Assembly (NCBI GenBank): GCA_030849075.1
Contig: JASAOO010003409.1
Coordinates: 1-56,568, forward strand
Reading direction: 5' to 3'
DNA from: Zelonia costaricensis
Lineage: Eukaryota > Euglenozoa > Kinetoplastea > Trypanosomatida > Trypanosomatidae
DNA length: 56,568 nucleotides
In this document: in pieces, positions 9,328 through 19,710 of the stretch
Layout: each line of letters begins with the position of its first letter
Numbering within the stretch: the first letter of the stretch is position 1
Notes under the pieces: generated by a model
Told to the model about the DNA's origin: nothing
Database searches by the model: none
What the model saw: the letters and a program-made list of their open reading frames with translations, nothing else
Made by a program: the position numbers and the translations under genes

Positions 9328-10932
9328 ATGCGTCGCTTCACCAGTGCCCTGCTCTCCGGCTGCGGCGTGGCGCGGTGCGGCGCGGCGGGCTCTCGTGCCC
9401 ACCAGCTGCTGCTGTCCCACCTCTGCACGACGCGCTTCTTTTCCACCTCTACCATTTGGCGCGCCGAACGTGGATACAGGTCCCCCGATGCCGCCCAACA
9501 GGCAAGGCCGGTAGCGTCGTCGACGGAGCACGACGTCACAATCATTGACGCGGACGAGAACGTCGTGCACGTCACTCCCCTAAACTCCTTTTCGGAGATG
9601 CGCGACGTGCCGCGGTGGCTGGCGACGGGGCTGTCTAAGCTCAAGTATCCATCCACGACGGACATCCAGAAGTACACAATCCCCCTGCTGTCGGAGGGGC
9701 GCGACGTTATTGGGCTTGCGCCAACCGGATCTGGCAAGACGGTCGCCTTTGCCGTTCCCGCACTCTCTCGTTTTCGGCGCAACGAGAACGGCTCGCCAGC
9801 GGTGCTGGTGCTGGCCCCCACACGCGAGCTGGTGCAGCAGACAACGAAGGTTTTTGAGAGCCTGTCAAACGGGGAGGTACGCATTTGCGAGGCATTCGGC
9901 GGCTCGCCGCGAGACGTGCAGGCCCACCGCATTCGGGAGGGTTGCGACGTGCTGGTTGCTTGCCCCGGCCGGCTGAAGGACTTTCTCGACAGCGGGGACG
10001 TCTCTATCCGCGACGTGGCGTTTGTGGTCTTTGACGAGGCGGACCGGCTGCTGGACATGGGCTTCAAGATGGAGCTCGAGGAGATTGTGCGCTACATTGA
10101 CTCCTCTGCGCACCCGCAGACGATGATGTGGTCGGCGACGTGGCCGGAGTCGGTGCAGCGGCTGTCTCAGACATACCTCAGCGATAACCGGGTACTGATC
10201 CGCGCCGGCACGGCGGGCATGGGGCTGCAGGTGAATGAGCACATCACGCAGCACGTCATCTTTTGCGATAGCTTCACAGAGCGCGTCGCGAAGCTCGGTG
10301 CGATGGTCGAGGACGGCACCATCGATGACAACAACGACAAGCTCATTCTCTTTGTGGAGCGGCAGACGGACACGGAGAGCACGGCCAAGGCTTTCAGCCA
10401 GCGCCTCGGCATCGACGAGCGCTACATCGGCGCGCTGCACGGCGGCATGCCACAGTGGCAGCGCGATAAGGTGATGGGGTTGTTCAAGAGGAACCAAATC
10501 CGCATTCTCGTAGCCACGGATGTCGCCTCCCGCGGGCTGGACATTCCGGACGTTACGTGTGTGGTCAACATGCAGGTACCCAAGAACATCGACATCTATT
10601 GCCACCGCATTGGCCGCACGGGCCGCGCCGGTCGCTCTGGCAAAGCGTACACGTTCTTCGGCAGGGCTGATGCCAACATCGCCCCGGAGCTGTGCGACTA
10701 TCTCGCACGCTGCGGCACTCCTCCCCCGCAGGAACTGAAGCAGCTCGCCGACCTGCAGGCAGAGCGGCTGCGCTCGCGGGGTCAGCGCTTCGGTGGCGGT
10801 AGCGCTCGTGGTGGCTCTCGTGGCGGCTCACGCGGTGGCGACTCTCGTCGCTCCTCGTTCGGCCGGAGCCGCGGCGGTGGAGACCGTTTTTCCCCCCGCG
10901 CAGCAGAAAGCTCGTCGACGCTGGACTGGTAG
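9328..10932 (+). CDS. Mitochondrial DEAD-box RNA helicase
   Basis: 534 residues. ATP-dependent RNA unwinding or remodelling is expected. Motif I APTGSGKT (131-138), Ia PTREL (164-168), Ib-like ACPGR in place of the usual TPGR (211-215), II DEAD (236-239), III SAT (269-271), V ATDVASRGLD (about 395-404) and VI HRIGRTGRAGR (about 426-436) are all intact. The first ~45 residues are rich in Arg/Ser/Leu with almost no acidic residues (MRRFTSALLSGCGVARCG), typical of mitochondrial import. The C-terminal 45 residues are RGG/SRGG-rich, an RNA-binding tail. It may correspond to one of the kinetoplast RNA-processing helicases (such as mHel61/KREH1), but that cannot be decided here. The start is set by the acceptor at 9268-9269. 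Confidence 0.92.
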   Translation: MRRFTSALLSGCGVARCGAAGSRAHQLLLSHLCTTRFFSTSTIWRAERGYRSPDAAQQARPVASSTEHDVTIIDADENVVHVTPLNSFSEMRDVPRWLATGLSKLKYPSTTDIQKYTIPLLSEGRDVIGLAPTGSGKTVAFAVPALSRFRRNENGSPAVLVLAPTRELVQQTTKVFESLSNGEVRICEAFGGSPRDVQAHRIREGCDVLVACPGRLKDFLDSGDVSIRDVAFVVFDEADRLLDMGFKMELEEIVRYIDSSAHPQTMMWSATWPESVQRLSQTYLSDNRVLIRAGTAGMGLQVNEHITQHVIFCDSFTERVAKLGAMVEDGTIDDNNDKLILFVERQTDTESTAKAFSQRLGIDERYIGALHGGMPQWQRDKVMGLFKRNQIRILVATDVASRGLDIPDVTCVVNMQVPKNIDIYCHRIGRTGRAGRSGKAYTFFGRADANIAPELCDYLARCGTPPPQELKQLADLQAERLRSRGQRFGGGSARGGSRGGSRGGDSRRSSFGRSRGGGDRFSPRAAESSSTLDW

Positions 10933-12643
10933 GGCGGCCAAGCGACTGGCACGCAGCGGTTGCCGAACAGCTGTCGCGTCGTGATCGTTTGCTTTTTTCC
11001 CCCTTTCTACTCCGCCGTTGATGTCTGTATTTCAAAGCGCTCCCGGGCTCTTTTCCTCCCCCTTCCTCCCAACGCGCATGTTGCATTATTCGGCACTATC
11101 GAGGTACGGTGAGGCAGCGAGGTCTGTTGAAAGGATGGAGCGGGCGTAGTGAATCGCTCTCTTGCACTGTGTGCAAGCTTCTGAGCACCCTCTCCTAGCC
11201 AGCCTCGATATTACTCCAGGAGCGACTCTCCTGTCTCCCCTCGTTTCACGTCCTCCAGCCCAGCTCCGACTTGCATCATTACCTGCACTTGGTTGCGACG
11301 ACGCCGCCATTTGCTTGAGTGCTGACCGGGGGAGAGGTGGGCTCTCTGTTTTGTTGTGAGGTTCTGTGGTTCTCTTCGCTTTACTTGTGCATGGCTGCGG
11401 GCGATGCACATCACACAGAAACTGCAGCGCTTTCAGCGCGGACTCTCCCCGTCCCGCTCACCCTGAGCCCCCGTCACCGAATCGCGATTGGCACCTGTCA
11501 CAGGAGCCGTCTTCCTTCGGGGGCTGGTGGTGACGTAGACTGTGCGGCAAGCTACCACTCGCAGCAGAAGTGCGGTTTAGCACTTCTTCAGTTTGAGGGC
11601 AGGCGCGCAGCGGCCTGCCCACCCGCTGTATCGACGCTCGAATACGTGGCGGGCGTCAAGGAGCGGGTGGCGCCTGTGGAGTCTCCCTTCACCCTCGGCG
11701 GTGAGGCGCGCTGCTCGCGATGTCTTTTGCGTTTGCTCTCTTCACACGCTGCAAGTCTGCCCTAAGCTAAACAGTCGAAAGAGACTTTCAAATACCTCAA
11801 GACAGACAAGCGAACGAAGCTTCACATGGGGAAGCTGCCCCAACACATTGGATGCGTTCGCGTCGGTCGGTTGCCAGGAAAGGTGTGCTCTGTTGCTGGA
11901 CACCACAGGCGCCCCCCTAGCGTCGATGAATCGGCCACTGCGGGCGTTGGAGACTGTGCCATTGCAGCAACTCATCAGGCCGCCCCCTGCTGCTGCCGTT
12001 GCCTGGGAGCGCCCCAGTCTTGGACTTATCATGTGGCGTTGCGGAGCTCTGCGATTTCCCAACGAGCGTCTCTGGACCGGCACTCGCCCTTTTTCTATTT
12101 GTCTCGTTTTTTTTTTTTTTGCGCGCATGGAGACCGCGGTTCGGCTCCCCTGGGAGGCAGCTTGGCGTTCCCTCACTTGTCCCTCTCACGTACGAGTCCT
12201 CGTCCCCGTTGCTCTCGCTTTCCTTAACCGCTCCCAACACACACACACACACACACACGAAAAAGAAACTCCCTCTCACGCCGCCCGCTTTGCAGAGGAG
12301 AGTCCTGGGCGCCGTACACGCAGGCGCTCCCTCCCTTTCAACTACATACCGCCGCGCTGCGCGGGGCTCATCGTGGTACGGCCGCATCTCGTCTTCACAG
12401 TTCACAGTTCGCCGATTCCCCTCCCCTGCTTTCAGCATTGTCGCTTCGACTTTTCTCAGCAGGGCGGGCATATTACTCAGCGCACCGCTGAGCGAAGGCC
12501 GCGGATAGCGTCCAGGCGGTCAAGAAAGGCCACCGCAGCGTTCAGTGCATCTTACTCCAAACACACTCCACCTTGTGCTCACACTCACAGACGTGATCGC
12601 ACACAGAAAAACACACACATACACACACAGTCAGTGCGGAGCC
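10933..12643 (+). other. 1.7-kb intergenic region
   Basis: No gene supported. It holds a run of 14 T at 12107-12120, an (AC)n microsatellite at about 12236-12258, and a C/T/A stretch ending in CACAG with AG at 12589-12590. That AG is the likely acceptor for the SUA5 gene (about 54 nt of leader, no intervening ATG). A 428-codon frame running from 11593 into the SUA5 gene is judged spurious: it has no domain, alternates low-complexity translations, and is in a different frame from SUA5. Confidence 0.5.
12237..12258. repeat. (AC)n microsatellite
   Basis: About 11 uninterrupted AC dinucleotides in the leader region of the SUA5 gene. Similar (CA)n/(GT)n tracts occur in other spacers of the window. 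Confidence 0.9.
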
Positions 12644-13792
12644 ATGGCGCAGATCATCGGCACATCGCCGGAAGACCTGCAGCGGGCCGCTGCAGCCCTC
12701 CTGCAAGGAAAGCTGGTTTCCATCCCAACCGAAACGGTTTACGGCCTCGGTGGCAACGCGCTGGTCGAGAGCGCCGCCAAGAAAATCTACGCCGTAAAGG
12801 GCCGCCCCGCCACGGACCCGCTCATCTGTCACGTCTACTCCCTCGATGGCGTGCGCAAGTTGTGGGACCCGAAGCTTGACGCGGCGGCGGCGGCGTTGGC
12901 GTGCACAATCGGGCAGGCGCTGTGGCCTGGGCCGCTGACAATTGTGTGCAAGGCAAACCCGTCCTTGCCGGACTGTGTCACCGGCGGGTCTGGTTTTGTT
13001 GGCGCACGCATCCCCAACAACGCGGCGACATTGCGGTTGCTGCAGATGGTCGACGTCCCGGTGGCGGCGCCGAGCGCAAACACCTTCGGTCACGTGAGTC
13101 CGACAACGGCACAGCACGTGTACGACGACCTGGCAGCGCGCGACCCGGAGCTGCTCATTATCGACGACGGCCAGTGCGCCATCGGGATCGAGTCGACGGT
13201 GGTCAAGGTCGAGTCAGCGGACTCTGTGGTGGTGCTGCGCCGCGGCCGCATCACCGTGAGCATGATCCACCGCGCCATCGCGGACACGTACCCGCAGACG
13301 CGCGTGACTATTCGCGACACGCGCGCGATGTGCGGGCCTGCCAACGCACCGATGGACGGCCCAGGGCAGCTTCTCACCCACTACGCACCCCACGTGCCCT
13401 CCTCCCTCCTCACCCCAGGAAGTCTCGCGGCCCTGTCAGCGTCGGCGGACGCACCTGTTTACGTGCACCGTGGCAGGGATGTGGTGCCTCTCCAGGAGAC
13501 AATCGTGCTCGATTTCCACGGCTATCTCGCTCGCTTCAGGGATGGATGCCTTTCTTACCACGACATAAGCCCCAGCGGTGACCCCGAAGCAGGCTGCTTC
13601 GCCGTCTTCGATGCCTTGCGGGCGACGGAGGGGGTGTCGGGGGCGAAGAGCCTTGTGTTCCCGTTCATCTCGGAGTGGCCGCACGACCCGGAGAACGCGG
13701 ATCTGCTCGCCGCCGTCGAGGATCGCCTCTTTCGCGCCGCATCCGGGGTGACGGCGGTGCTGACGAACGAGGCGGCACCTCCTGAGGCGTAA
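12644..13792 (+). CDS. SUA5: Threonylcarbamoyl-AMP synthase SUA5 (YrdC domain plus C-terminal Sua5 domain)
   Basis: 382 residues. Makes threonylcarbamoyl-adenylate from Thr, bicarbonate and ATP, the first step of the t6A37 modification of ANN-decoding tRNAs, with transfer by the KEOPS/Kae1-type enzyme. The YrdC core carries PTETVYGLGGNA (residues 28-39), the KGRPATDPL nucleotide-site motif, WPGPLT, and a SANTFGHVSPTT segment (SAN...G..SPT signature). The C-terminal third has the Sua5-specific PGQLLTHYAPH linker motif, followed by a less conserved Rossmann-like domain. The ATG at 12644 is the first after the acceptor AG at 12589-12590. Confidence 0.95.
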   Translation: MAQIIGTSPEDLQRAAAALLQGKLVSIPTETVYGLGGNALVESAAKKIYAVKGRPATDPLICHVYSLDGVRKLWDPKLDAAAAALACTIGQALWPGPLTIVCKANPSLPDCVTGGSGFVGARIPNNAATLRLLQMVDVPVAAPSANTFGHVSPTTAQHVYDDLAARDPELLIIDDGQCAIGIESTVVKVESADSVVVLRRGRITVSMIHRAIADTYPQTRVTIRDTRAMCGPANAPMDGPGQLLTHYAPHVPSSLLTPGSLAALSASADAPVYVHRGRDVVPLQETIVLDFHGYLARFRDGCLSYHDISPSGDPEAGCFAVFDALRATEGVSGAKSLVFPFISEWPHDPENADLLAAVEDRLFRAASGVTAVLTNEAAPPEA

Positions 13793-14738
13793 CGCACCAG
13801 CCTCCGACCTCCCCTTTTCTGCTCATTCTAGGCGGACCAACAACTTCGTGTGTTGGCCGCCTTATCCTGCCCCCCAGGCGCTTTGGTGTCGACCGGTGCT
13901 CGCCGCGACTATCCCTTCAGCTGCAAGCCTGTGCCGCTCGCGCGGCACACCCTGCGAGCAAGTGAGGTTCAGAGGGGGGAATGAGAAGGACGATGACGTT
14001 AAGGAGCATCGCTCTGGTCATGAAGACTGCTGCAGCGCGTTTCAACCACTAACTCTCCTATTTGTGCGAGCGCTCTTGTGTTTGCTTTTTTTTTTTCCTT
14101 TCCCTGCCGCACCGATTAACAACCAACTGACACATCCAGAGGTCGAGAAAGATACGCTTGCCGCGTGCCCTCGCATCGCTTCGTCAAGCGCTCTCTGCCC
14201 GGACGCCCTCCCTTCTGACGTCAGTCCCTTTCTCGTGGCGCTCGGAGGGGATGCGGGCCCTTCCGTGACTCAAGGAGAACAGGGTTGCGCGAGGCTCAGC
14301 TTTTCACCCCCCCCCTCTCGCTACATTGCGGAAGTGGTGCCGGCGCATGTGAGGGTAAAGTCAGCATCGATGACGCGACTTGTCAGCTCAGCGCACCACT
14401 GCCAGCACGCTTGCAGCTGCTGCTTTCACTACCTCACACCCTGTCCCTGCTGGCATCTGTGCAAACGTCTCCTCTCGATAATTCACACGCACGGTGACCC
14501 GCCTTTCTCTCCCTTTTTCTTCGCATTGCAAATCGATGCCACGAGAAGCACGTTGGTGTTTCTCAACTGCCGCCTCTGTCCAATAACTGGCTGGTGCTGA
14601 ACCCGCAACTCCGCCGCCAGGTCGCCATTGCTTTTCGTGTGCCACCCTCTCGTGGCTCTTCTAACTCCTCTCACGACACTTGCCGCGTGTGACGCTTTGG
14701 CTGATTCATAAGAGCGGCCTACAAACGGTTGAGGCATC
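13793..14738 (+). other. 0.95-kb intergenic region
   Basis: No gene supported. Includes a T-rich run near 14085-14096. The pyrimidine-rich stretch at about 14630-14700 ends with AG at 14711-14712, the likely spliced-leader acceptor for RPC19. No retroposon or RNA gene recognised. Confidence 0.4.
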
Positions 14739-15152
14739 ATGGCATCCTTCCACCCCCGCGACGCGTTCATTCTCCATCAGGAATACATTCAGCGCATGAA
14801 TGAGGGCGACGAGGTGGACACGTCTGAGGAGCAGAAGGTGCAGATCGACCTGCAGCGCATCACCGACAACGAGTCTACGGCTGTTGTCACCTTCTCGCAC
14901 GAGGACCACACCCTCGGCAACCCGCTGCGCCACGTCCTGATGCAGAACGCCGCCGTGACGAGCGCCGGCTACGCCATTCCGCACCCGCTCGAGCCGAAGA
15001 TGCTCCTGCACGTGCAGGCGGCCGACTACGCCGTGGAGGCCGTCGCGACCGGCCTGGAGCGTCTCGCTCAAATATGCGACGACACAATTAGCAGCTTCGA
15101 CAAGTGCATGATGGAGCAACACCGCCTCGCAGTCGCCGCACAGGCGGAGTAG
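14739..15152 (+). CDS. RPC19: RNA polymerase I/III subunit AC19 (RPC19/POLR1D, RPB11 family)
   Basis: 137 residues. Small alpha-like subunit shared by RNA polymerases I and III, which pairs with AC40. The diagnostic block EDHTLGNPLRHVLMQNAAV followed by SAGYAIPHPLEPKMLLHVQ is nearly the universal AC19 signature. The preceding TAVVTFSHEDH strand and the C-terminal helix also fit. The short acidic N-terminal extension (to about residue 45) is poorly conserved. Length is normal for the family. The ATG lies 27 nt after the acceptor AG at 14711-14712. Confidence 0.94.
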   Translation: MASFHPRDAFILHQEYIQRMNEGDEVDTSEEQKVQIDLQRITDNESTAVVTFSHEDHTLGNPLRHVLMQNAAVTSAGYAIPHPLEPKMLLHVQAADYAVEAVATGLERLAQICDDTISSFDKCMMEQHRLAVAAQAE

Positions 15153-15970
15153 CGCACGATGACGCGTCTCTCACGTCGCGTGCTCCCCTGCCTGAGGGCC
15201 ACGAAACGTTTTCCCTTCACGCGCTGCTGCCGCTGCTGTGGCTGCTGTGTGTGCCGCCACTAACCTACAATCCGCTTAAGTTGCAAGCATAAAGACTGCG
15301 GCGCGGCGCCGCTCCTCTTTTTTTCTTTGTGTTCCGGATTGCTTCGCGGTGCCGTGTGTGTGTGTGTGTGTGTGTTTGTGTGTCTGCGTGGCCCCGGTTG
15401 CCGTGCGATCCCAGCTGAACACGATGAAGCACACAAGTAAGCAACAGCTGGCGGGTGAGGCACCTTGCCAAAGCCCAGCAGAGACGCCGCAGGCGGATTC
15501 CGAGCAACTGGAAGCAGCGATCTTTTGATAGTCGAGACAAGGCACTCAGAGATGGACAAACTGTGTCTCTCTGCCGACGCATAGGCAAGTGTCTGTGACG
15601 TGCTCGTTTCTCGGCCGTCCGCAGCGCAAGCCGTGCAAGCGACGCCGCCAGGAGGCAAATCGCATAGGCTCGCTCGGTCTCGCCTCGCGTTGCGACTACA
15701 TCCTGCTGCTCGCCGTCCTGTCTTCTGAACAGACTTCCTTGAACTCGTCTGCACGCGCATCCTCTTTCTTCCTTCTCGCCCTCTGCGTGCTTCAGATTGC
15801 CGCCGGCATTGCAAAGACAACAACTCGCTGGTGGTTCGCTCAAGCGCAACTTCGTGAGCTCACACACACACACACACGCACAAAAGAAGCACATACTCTA
15901 CTTACCGCCTTCACGGGCGCCGCACCCACGCAGCTGCTCTGTCACATCGCATCCGCTTACTCCTCCATGC
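15153..15970 (+). other. 0.8-kb intergenic region with (GT)n and an out-of-frame upstream ATG
   Basis: Holds a (GT)n tract at about 15353-15375, a C/T tract with TTCAG (AG at 15794-15795) as the likely acceptor for the next gene, and a short (AC)n at about 15862-15877. An ATG at 15967, four bases before the chosen start and in another frame, opens a 26-codon reading frame to 16047. No gene is otherwise supported. Confidence 0.45.
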
Positions 15971-18952
15971 ATGAGCTCGACGCCGGACACCACGGCGCGC
16001 GAGCGCGATGCCTCTTTGTCGGCCTGCATTCTCTCTGCCTTATCTGAACGTGAAAGTGATGAGCTGATGTTTGCGCTAGTACGGCGTCAGCACAGGGGCT
16101 GCTCGTTTGCCACCTCACCGGTCCTGGAAGCTTGCAACCCAGGTGGGCACTCCGCAGCCGGCATTGTGGTGGAGGGCGTGACGAAGCGTGTGTGGTGCAC
16201 ATTTGCCGCACTTCTCACCCAGCGCTTCTTTGCTGCTGACACGGGCACAGCCGAGACGGGAGATGCGCCAAGCGTGGGCCAACCGCTGCAGCACGGCACG
16301 CTTGTGTGCGACGTTGGGCTGTACTGCCGTGAAACGTTCTACGCGTGCCTCGTGGAGAGTGTGTGCCTCTGCGTTGGTAAGTCGTTCTGCCTTTTCCGCC
16401 CCGACGACCCGCCCATGCGCCTTGCCCGGCTGGAGCAGCGTCGGCGGCCGCGCTGCAAGCTCGACACCGACGACGTTGCCGCTCTCCTGCGAGACGCCGC
16501 CGCGACGGCGCAGAGGTCGTGCGCGGACGTTCCAGTCGCCGTGGTGTCGGACAATGCCGTTGCCTACTACATGTACACGTCAGGCTCCACTGGCGACCCG
16601 AAGTGCGTCGTGGCTTCGCGCCGGAACCTGCGCGCTTACCTGCAGGGCTTCGTTCTTGACAGGGCTGGCCTCACCGCTGCCAGCCCGCACTGCCGCTTCT
16701 TCTGTCTGTCCTCCCCCTTCTTTGACCCGTCCATCGGGGACATGCTGGTGGGGCTTTGCACCGCCCACGGCGTCTTCTACACGTGCACCGCAGACGACGT
16801 TCTCAACGGCGAGGCCGCGGCGCTGCTGGCAAGCGTGCAGCCCACGCACGTGGTGAGCACTCCAGCGGTGTGGCTGTCCCTCACCACAGCCGGCAAGCTG
16901 CGCTCACGGCTTGCAGTCGACGCCGCCCCGCGCATGAAGGTGTTCCTCGGCGGCGAGCGGATGTCGCAGGAGCTGATCGACGCCTGGGCCGGAGACGTCG
17001 AGCTGCACAACATCTACGGTGTCACGGAGGCCACAATTTACCAGTCTGTCCGGCGGGTGCTGCCCGGTGCCGCCGCGGCAGGCGTGACATGCGGCCCCGG
17101 CGTGGGCCCGACAACGATACGCATTCGCGGCGTCAACCAGGCTGCTCCCGCTGTTGCAAGTGCGGGGCATTGCGAAGAGCAAGGGGAGGGCGGCATCGCG
17201 GTGCGAGGTTCACTGCAGGACGGCCCCTGTGACACAGATGCCGGCTACGGTGAGGTGGTGCTGTACGGTGAGCAGGTGTGCTGCGGCTACGCGGAGGACG
17301 CGGCAGACGCGCCGTCGCCGTTCGGCCGTGACCCGATGACTGGTGAGCGCTTTTTCGCCACAGGGGACGTGGGGCGTCTGGTGCAGGGTTGCGACGGTGC
17401 GCCGCCACAGCTCGAGCTGCGTGGCCGCCGCGACTGGCAGATGAAGGTGAATGGGCAGCGCGTCGGCTTGGAGGAGGTGGAGGGAACCGTGCAGCGCGCC
17501 ATGGCAGGGCTCGCCTCGCCGTGCGCCTGCTTTCCCGTTCGGCCCGCAGTATCCGGCGCCGCGGCGTCCATCGGCGCAGCCGCCGTTCTCAAGGACGTGG
17601 TGCGCGCCGATCTTCTCCGCGAGCACCATGACGGGGTTGTGGCTGCCTTGCAGGAGGTGCTGGGGCTGCACCTCCCCGCCTTCATGATACCGCGCCGGTG
17701 GGTGCTGCTGCCGCGCGGGGGAGCCCTCCCACAAACGCCCACGGGCAAGGTGAGCCGAACGCAGCTAGCGTTGAGGGCGGCGACTGGGGCCACGGAGGCG
17801 ACACCTGAAGGGGCACGCACGCAGGACGGCGATGGGGCGGGCGCTTTGCGGCAGGTCGTGCAGATCGCGTGGGAGGCCACCCTGGGGGTGCCGGTGCGTC
17901 CTGACACGCACTACGTGCACGCCGGCGGCGACTCCCTGGGCGCGCTGAAGCTCACGCGCGCCGTCTACGTCGGTGTGCACGGCGGCTCGGACGCCGGCAT
18001 TGACGAGCACGGCGGGCTGCCCTTTCCTTTCCAGCCCTGCGTGCTCCTGCAGCACCCCCGCTTCGACGACTACGTGCAGGCGCTCCGCGCCGGCTGGTCA
18101 ACGACGTCCCCCGGCAGTGAGGGGCTGCCACCACCACGGTCGCAGTCCTCTGCACCTGCCTCGACTCTGCCGCCGCACCTCAGTCCGGCCGAGGCGCACG
18201 CGGATCACCTGCTCCGCTCCGTCGTCGCCGTGCGAGGCGCCGCCTTAGCGGAGTATCTGCTGCGCCACGGTCTCGTCCAGGTAAACGGGCACAACACCCG
18301 CGAGCACCGCTGCATCACACCTCTGCACGTCGCGGTTGCGAGCTCTAGCGCGGCGCCAGAGGTGGCTGAGGAGGACGAGGCCGCTGTGCTGCGTGTGGTG
18401 GAGGTGCTCCTGCGGCATGGTGCGAAGCTCACCGCTGTGACACCCGATGGGGTGACGCCAGCCCACGTGGCTGCGGCTGGCGCACCGGTTGCCGTGCTGC
18501 AGCGGCTGCTTGACCACGACGGTGCTGCTGTGCACTGCCGCGACGGGCGCCAGCAGTCGCTGCTGCACTTTGCTGCTCGCAGCGGTCGCGCAGAGGCGGT
18601 GTGTCTTCTGCTGGCCCGCTACCAGCTCCCGCTGGAGGTGCGTGACAAGTGGCAGCGGACGCCGGCGCACTGGGCCGTCCTCAACGGCCATGTCGCGGTG
18701 CTGCAGGCGATGGCGGCGCACGTGGCATCCGAGGCCAATGGCGGCGGGAACGCTGTGGGCGGGGTGAAGCGCTGTCGCGGTGGCGGTGGCGGGACAGCGC
18801 GCTTCACGCGGCTGGCGCGCAAAAAGACGTACCTGGCCTACGAGACCTTGCGTGCGATGACGCAGCGGGTGTGCCCGGCAGATGACGTGGTTCGGCAGTT
18901 CTGCGATGCGCTCGCCCCGTGGATAGGGGAGGCCCCGTTGCCGCAGAAGTGA
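15971..18952 (+). CDS. Adenylation domain - carrier protein - ankyrin repeat fusion (AASDH/NRPS-like)
   Basis: 993 residues. The order is an ANL-family adenylation domain (about 60-610), a phosphopantetheine carrier (about 620-690), a linker, then ankyrin repeats (about 770-905) and a basic tail. Adenylation cores are visible: TSGSTGDPK (203-211, with Cys after the Lys), FFDPSIGDML (Asp expected to bind an alpha-amino group), NIYGVTEATIY, FATGDVGR, GRRDWQMKVNGQRVGLEEVE and PTGKVSR with catalytic Lys at 593. The carrier has GGDSLGALK with the attachment Ser at 655. The ankyrin part includes TPLHVA, TPAHVAAAG, LLHFAARSGR and TPAHWAVLNGH. It should activate an amino or related carboxylic acid as AMP-ester and load it on its own carrier; the substrate is unknown. 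No condensation, reductase or thioesterase domain is seen. ATG 15971 is the first in-frame ATG. Confidence 0.88.
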   Translation: MSSTPDTTARERDASLSACILSALSERESDELMFALVRRQHRGCSFATSPVLEACNPGGHSAAGIVVEGVTKRVWCTFAALLTQRFFAADTGTAETGDAPSVGQPLQHGTLVCDVGLYCRETFYACLVESVCLCVGKSFCLFRPDDPPMRLARLEQRRRPRCKLDTDDVAALLRDAAATAQRSCADVPVAVVSDNAVAYYMYTSGSTGDPKCVVASRRNLRAYLQGFVLDRAGLTAASPHCRFFCLSSPFFDPSIGDMLVGLCTAHGVFYTCTADDVLNGEAAALLASVQPTHVVSTPAVWLSLTTAGKLRSRLAVDAAPRMKVFLGGERMSQELIDAWAGDVELHNIYGVTEATIYQSVRRVLPGAAAAGVTCGPGVGPTTIRIRGVNQAAPAVASAGHCEEQGEGGIAVRGSLQDGPCDTDAGYGEVVLYGEQVCCGYAEDAADAPSPFGRDPMTGERFFATGDVGRLVQGCDGAPPQLELRGRRDWQMKVNGQRVGLEEVEGTVQRAMAGLASPCACFPVRPAVSGAAASIGAAAVLKDVVRADLLREHHDGVVAALQEVLGLHLPAFMIPRRWVLLPRGGALPQTPTGKVSRTQLALRAATGATEATPEGARTQDGDGAGALRQVVQIAWEATLGVPVRPDTHYVHAGGDSLGALKLTRAVYVGVHGGSDAGIDEHGGLPFPFQPCVLLQHPRFDDYVQALRAGWSTTSPGSEGLPPPRSQSSAPASTLPPHLSPAEAHADHLLRSVVAVRGAALAEYLLRHGLVQVNGHNTREHRCITPLHVAVASSSAAPEVAEEDEAAVLRVVEVLLRHGAKLTAVTPDGVTPAHVAAAGAPVAVLQRLLDHDGAAVHCRDGRQQSLLHFAARSGRAEAVCLLLARYQLPLEVRDKWQRTPAHWAVLNGHVAVLQAMAAHVASEANGGGNAVGGVKRCRGGGGGTARFTRLARKKTYLAYETLRAMTQRVCPADDVVRQFCDALAPWIGEAPLPQK

Positions 18953-19710
18953 TGCCCTCGGCACTCACCGTACGCTTGCTCGATTCGTTGCCTCGCCGTG
19001 AGCGGGGGGGGGGCGGATGTGGAGAAGATGAAAAGACGCAGCACCTGTGACGGCGCCACGAGCCCAAACGTTTCGGATGTCACCGAAAGGGGTATTGCCT
19101 CCCTCCCTCCTTCTGCGAGTGCTTTTGTACCGACGCTTTTTCTTTGACATGGCTGTTCTGAGCCGAGGCAGCGAACACGCTTCTGCTTGTCTTTTCGTTC
19201 TCCCCTAATTCTCGCAACGCTCCCTTCTGCCGCACTGATGGCGCGCTTCTCGCTTCTCGTGCATCGCAGTGCTTGCCCCATCGTCCCGCCGTGAAAACGT
19301 CGCGGGAAAGGCCAACACACACTCGAACCACCCACAGTTTGCCCTCCCCCCTCCCCTCTCCTCCCTCGATCCCGCTTGGCACAGGATCACATTTAGTCCA
19401 GGTCCGTGAAACATTGCCCCACACCGGAGCAGGACAGTGCAGCTCTGTGTCTTTGCGCGAGCACACCAATCCACGCGAAGTCAGTGCGTGCGCGTCTTCG
19501 TCCCTGAACACTCGATACACCCGGTCATCGGTACGCTGCATGTTTGCGTGTCTTCTGCTTTGACAGACAAGCGTACACCATCTGCGGCGCGTTCTTCGGT
19601 GCTACTGCATTACCTCTCAAAGCAAAAAGAAAAGAAGCGTGGGTTGCACAGATCACCGCGTTTCACAGCGCTTCTTTTCCTCTTCTCGACAATCTCATCT
19701 GGCATACCCG
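18953..19710 (+). other. 0.76-kb intergenic region
   Basis: No gene supported. A purine/G-rich 3' flank is followed by C/T-rich sequence. A plausible acceptor is AG at 19620-19621 after a short pyrimidine stretch, with no ATG between it and 19711. The stronger C/T tract at about 19669-19690 has its next AG inside the DPCD coding region, so it is unlikely to be the one used. Confidence 0.4.

Noticed and set aside
10933..12643. Possible SIDER or other degenerate retroposon in long 3' flanks
   Set aside because: No terminal poly(A) plus target-site duplication and no repeated ~0.5-kb unit was recognised between spacers; a repeat search would be needed to exclude it.
11593..12879. 428-codon + frame running into SUA5
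   Set aside because: No domain, includes the translated (AC)n repeat as a His/Thr run, and overlaps the well-supported SUA5 start in another frame.
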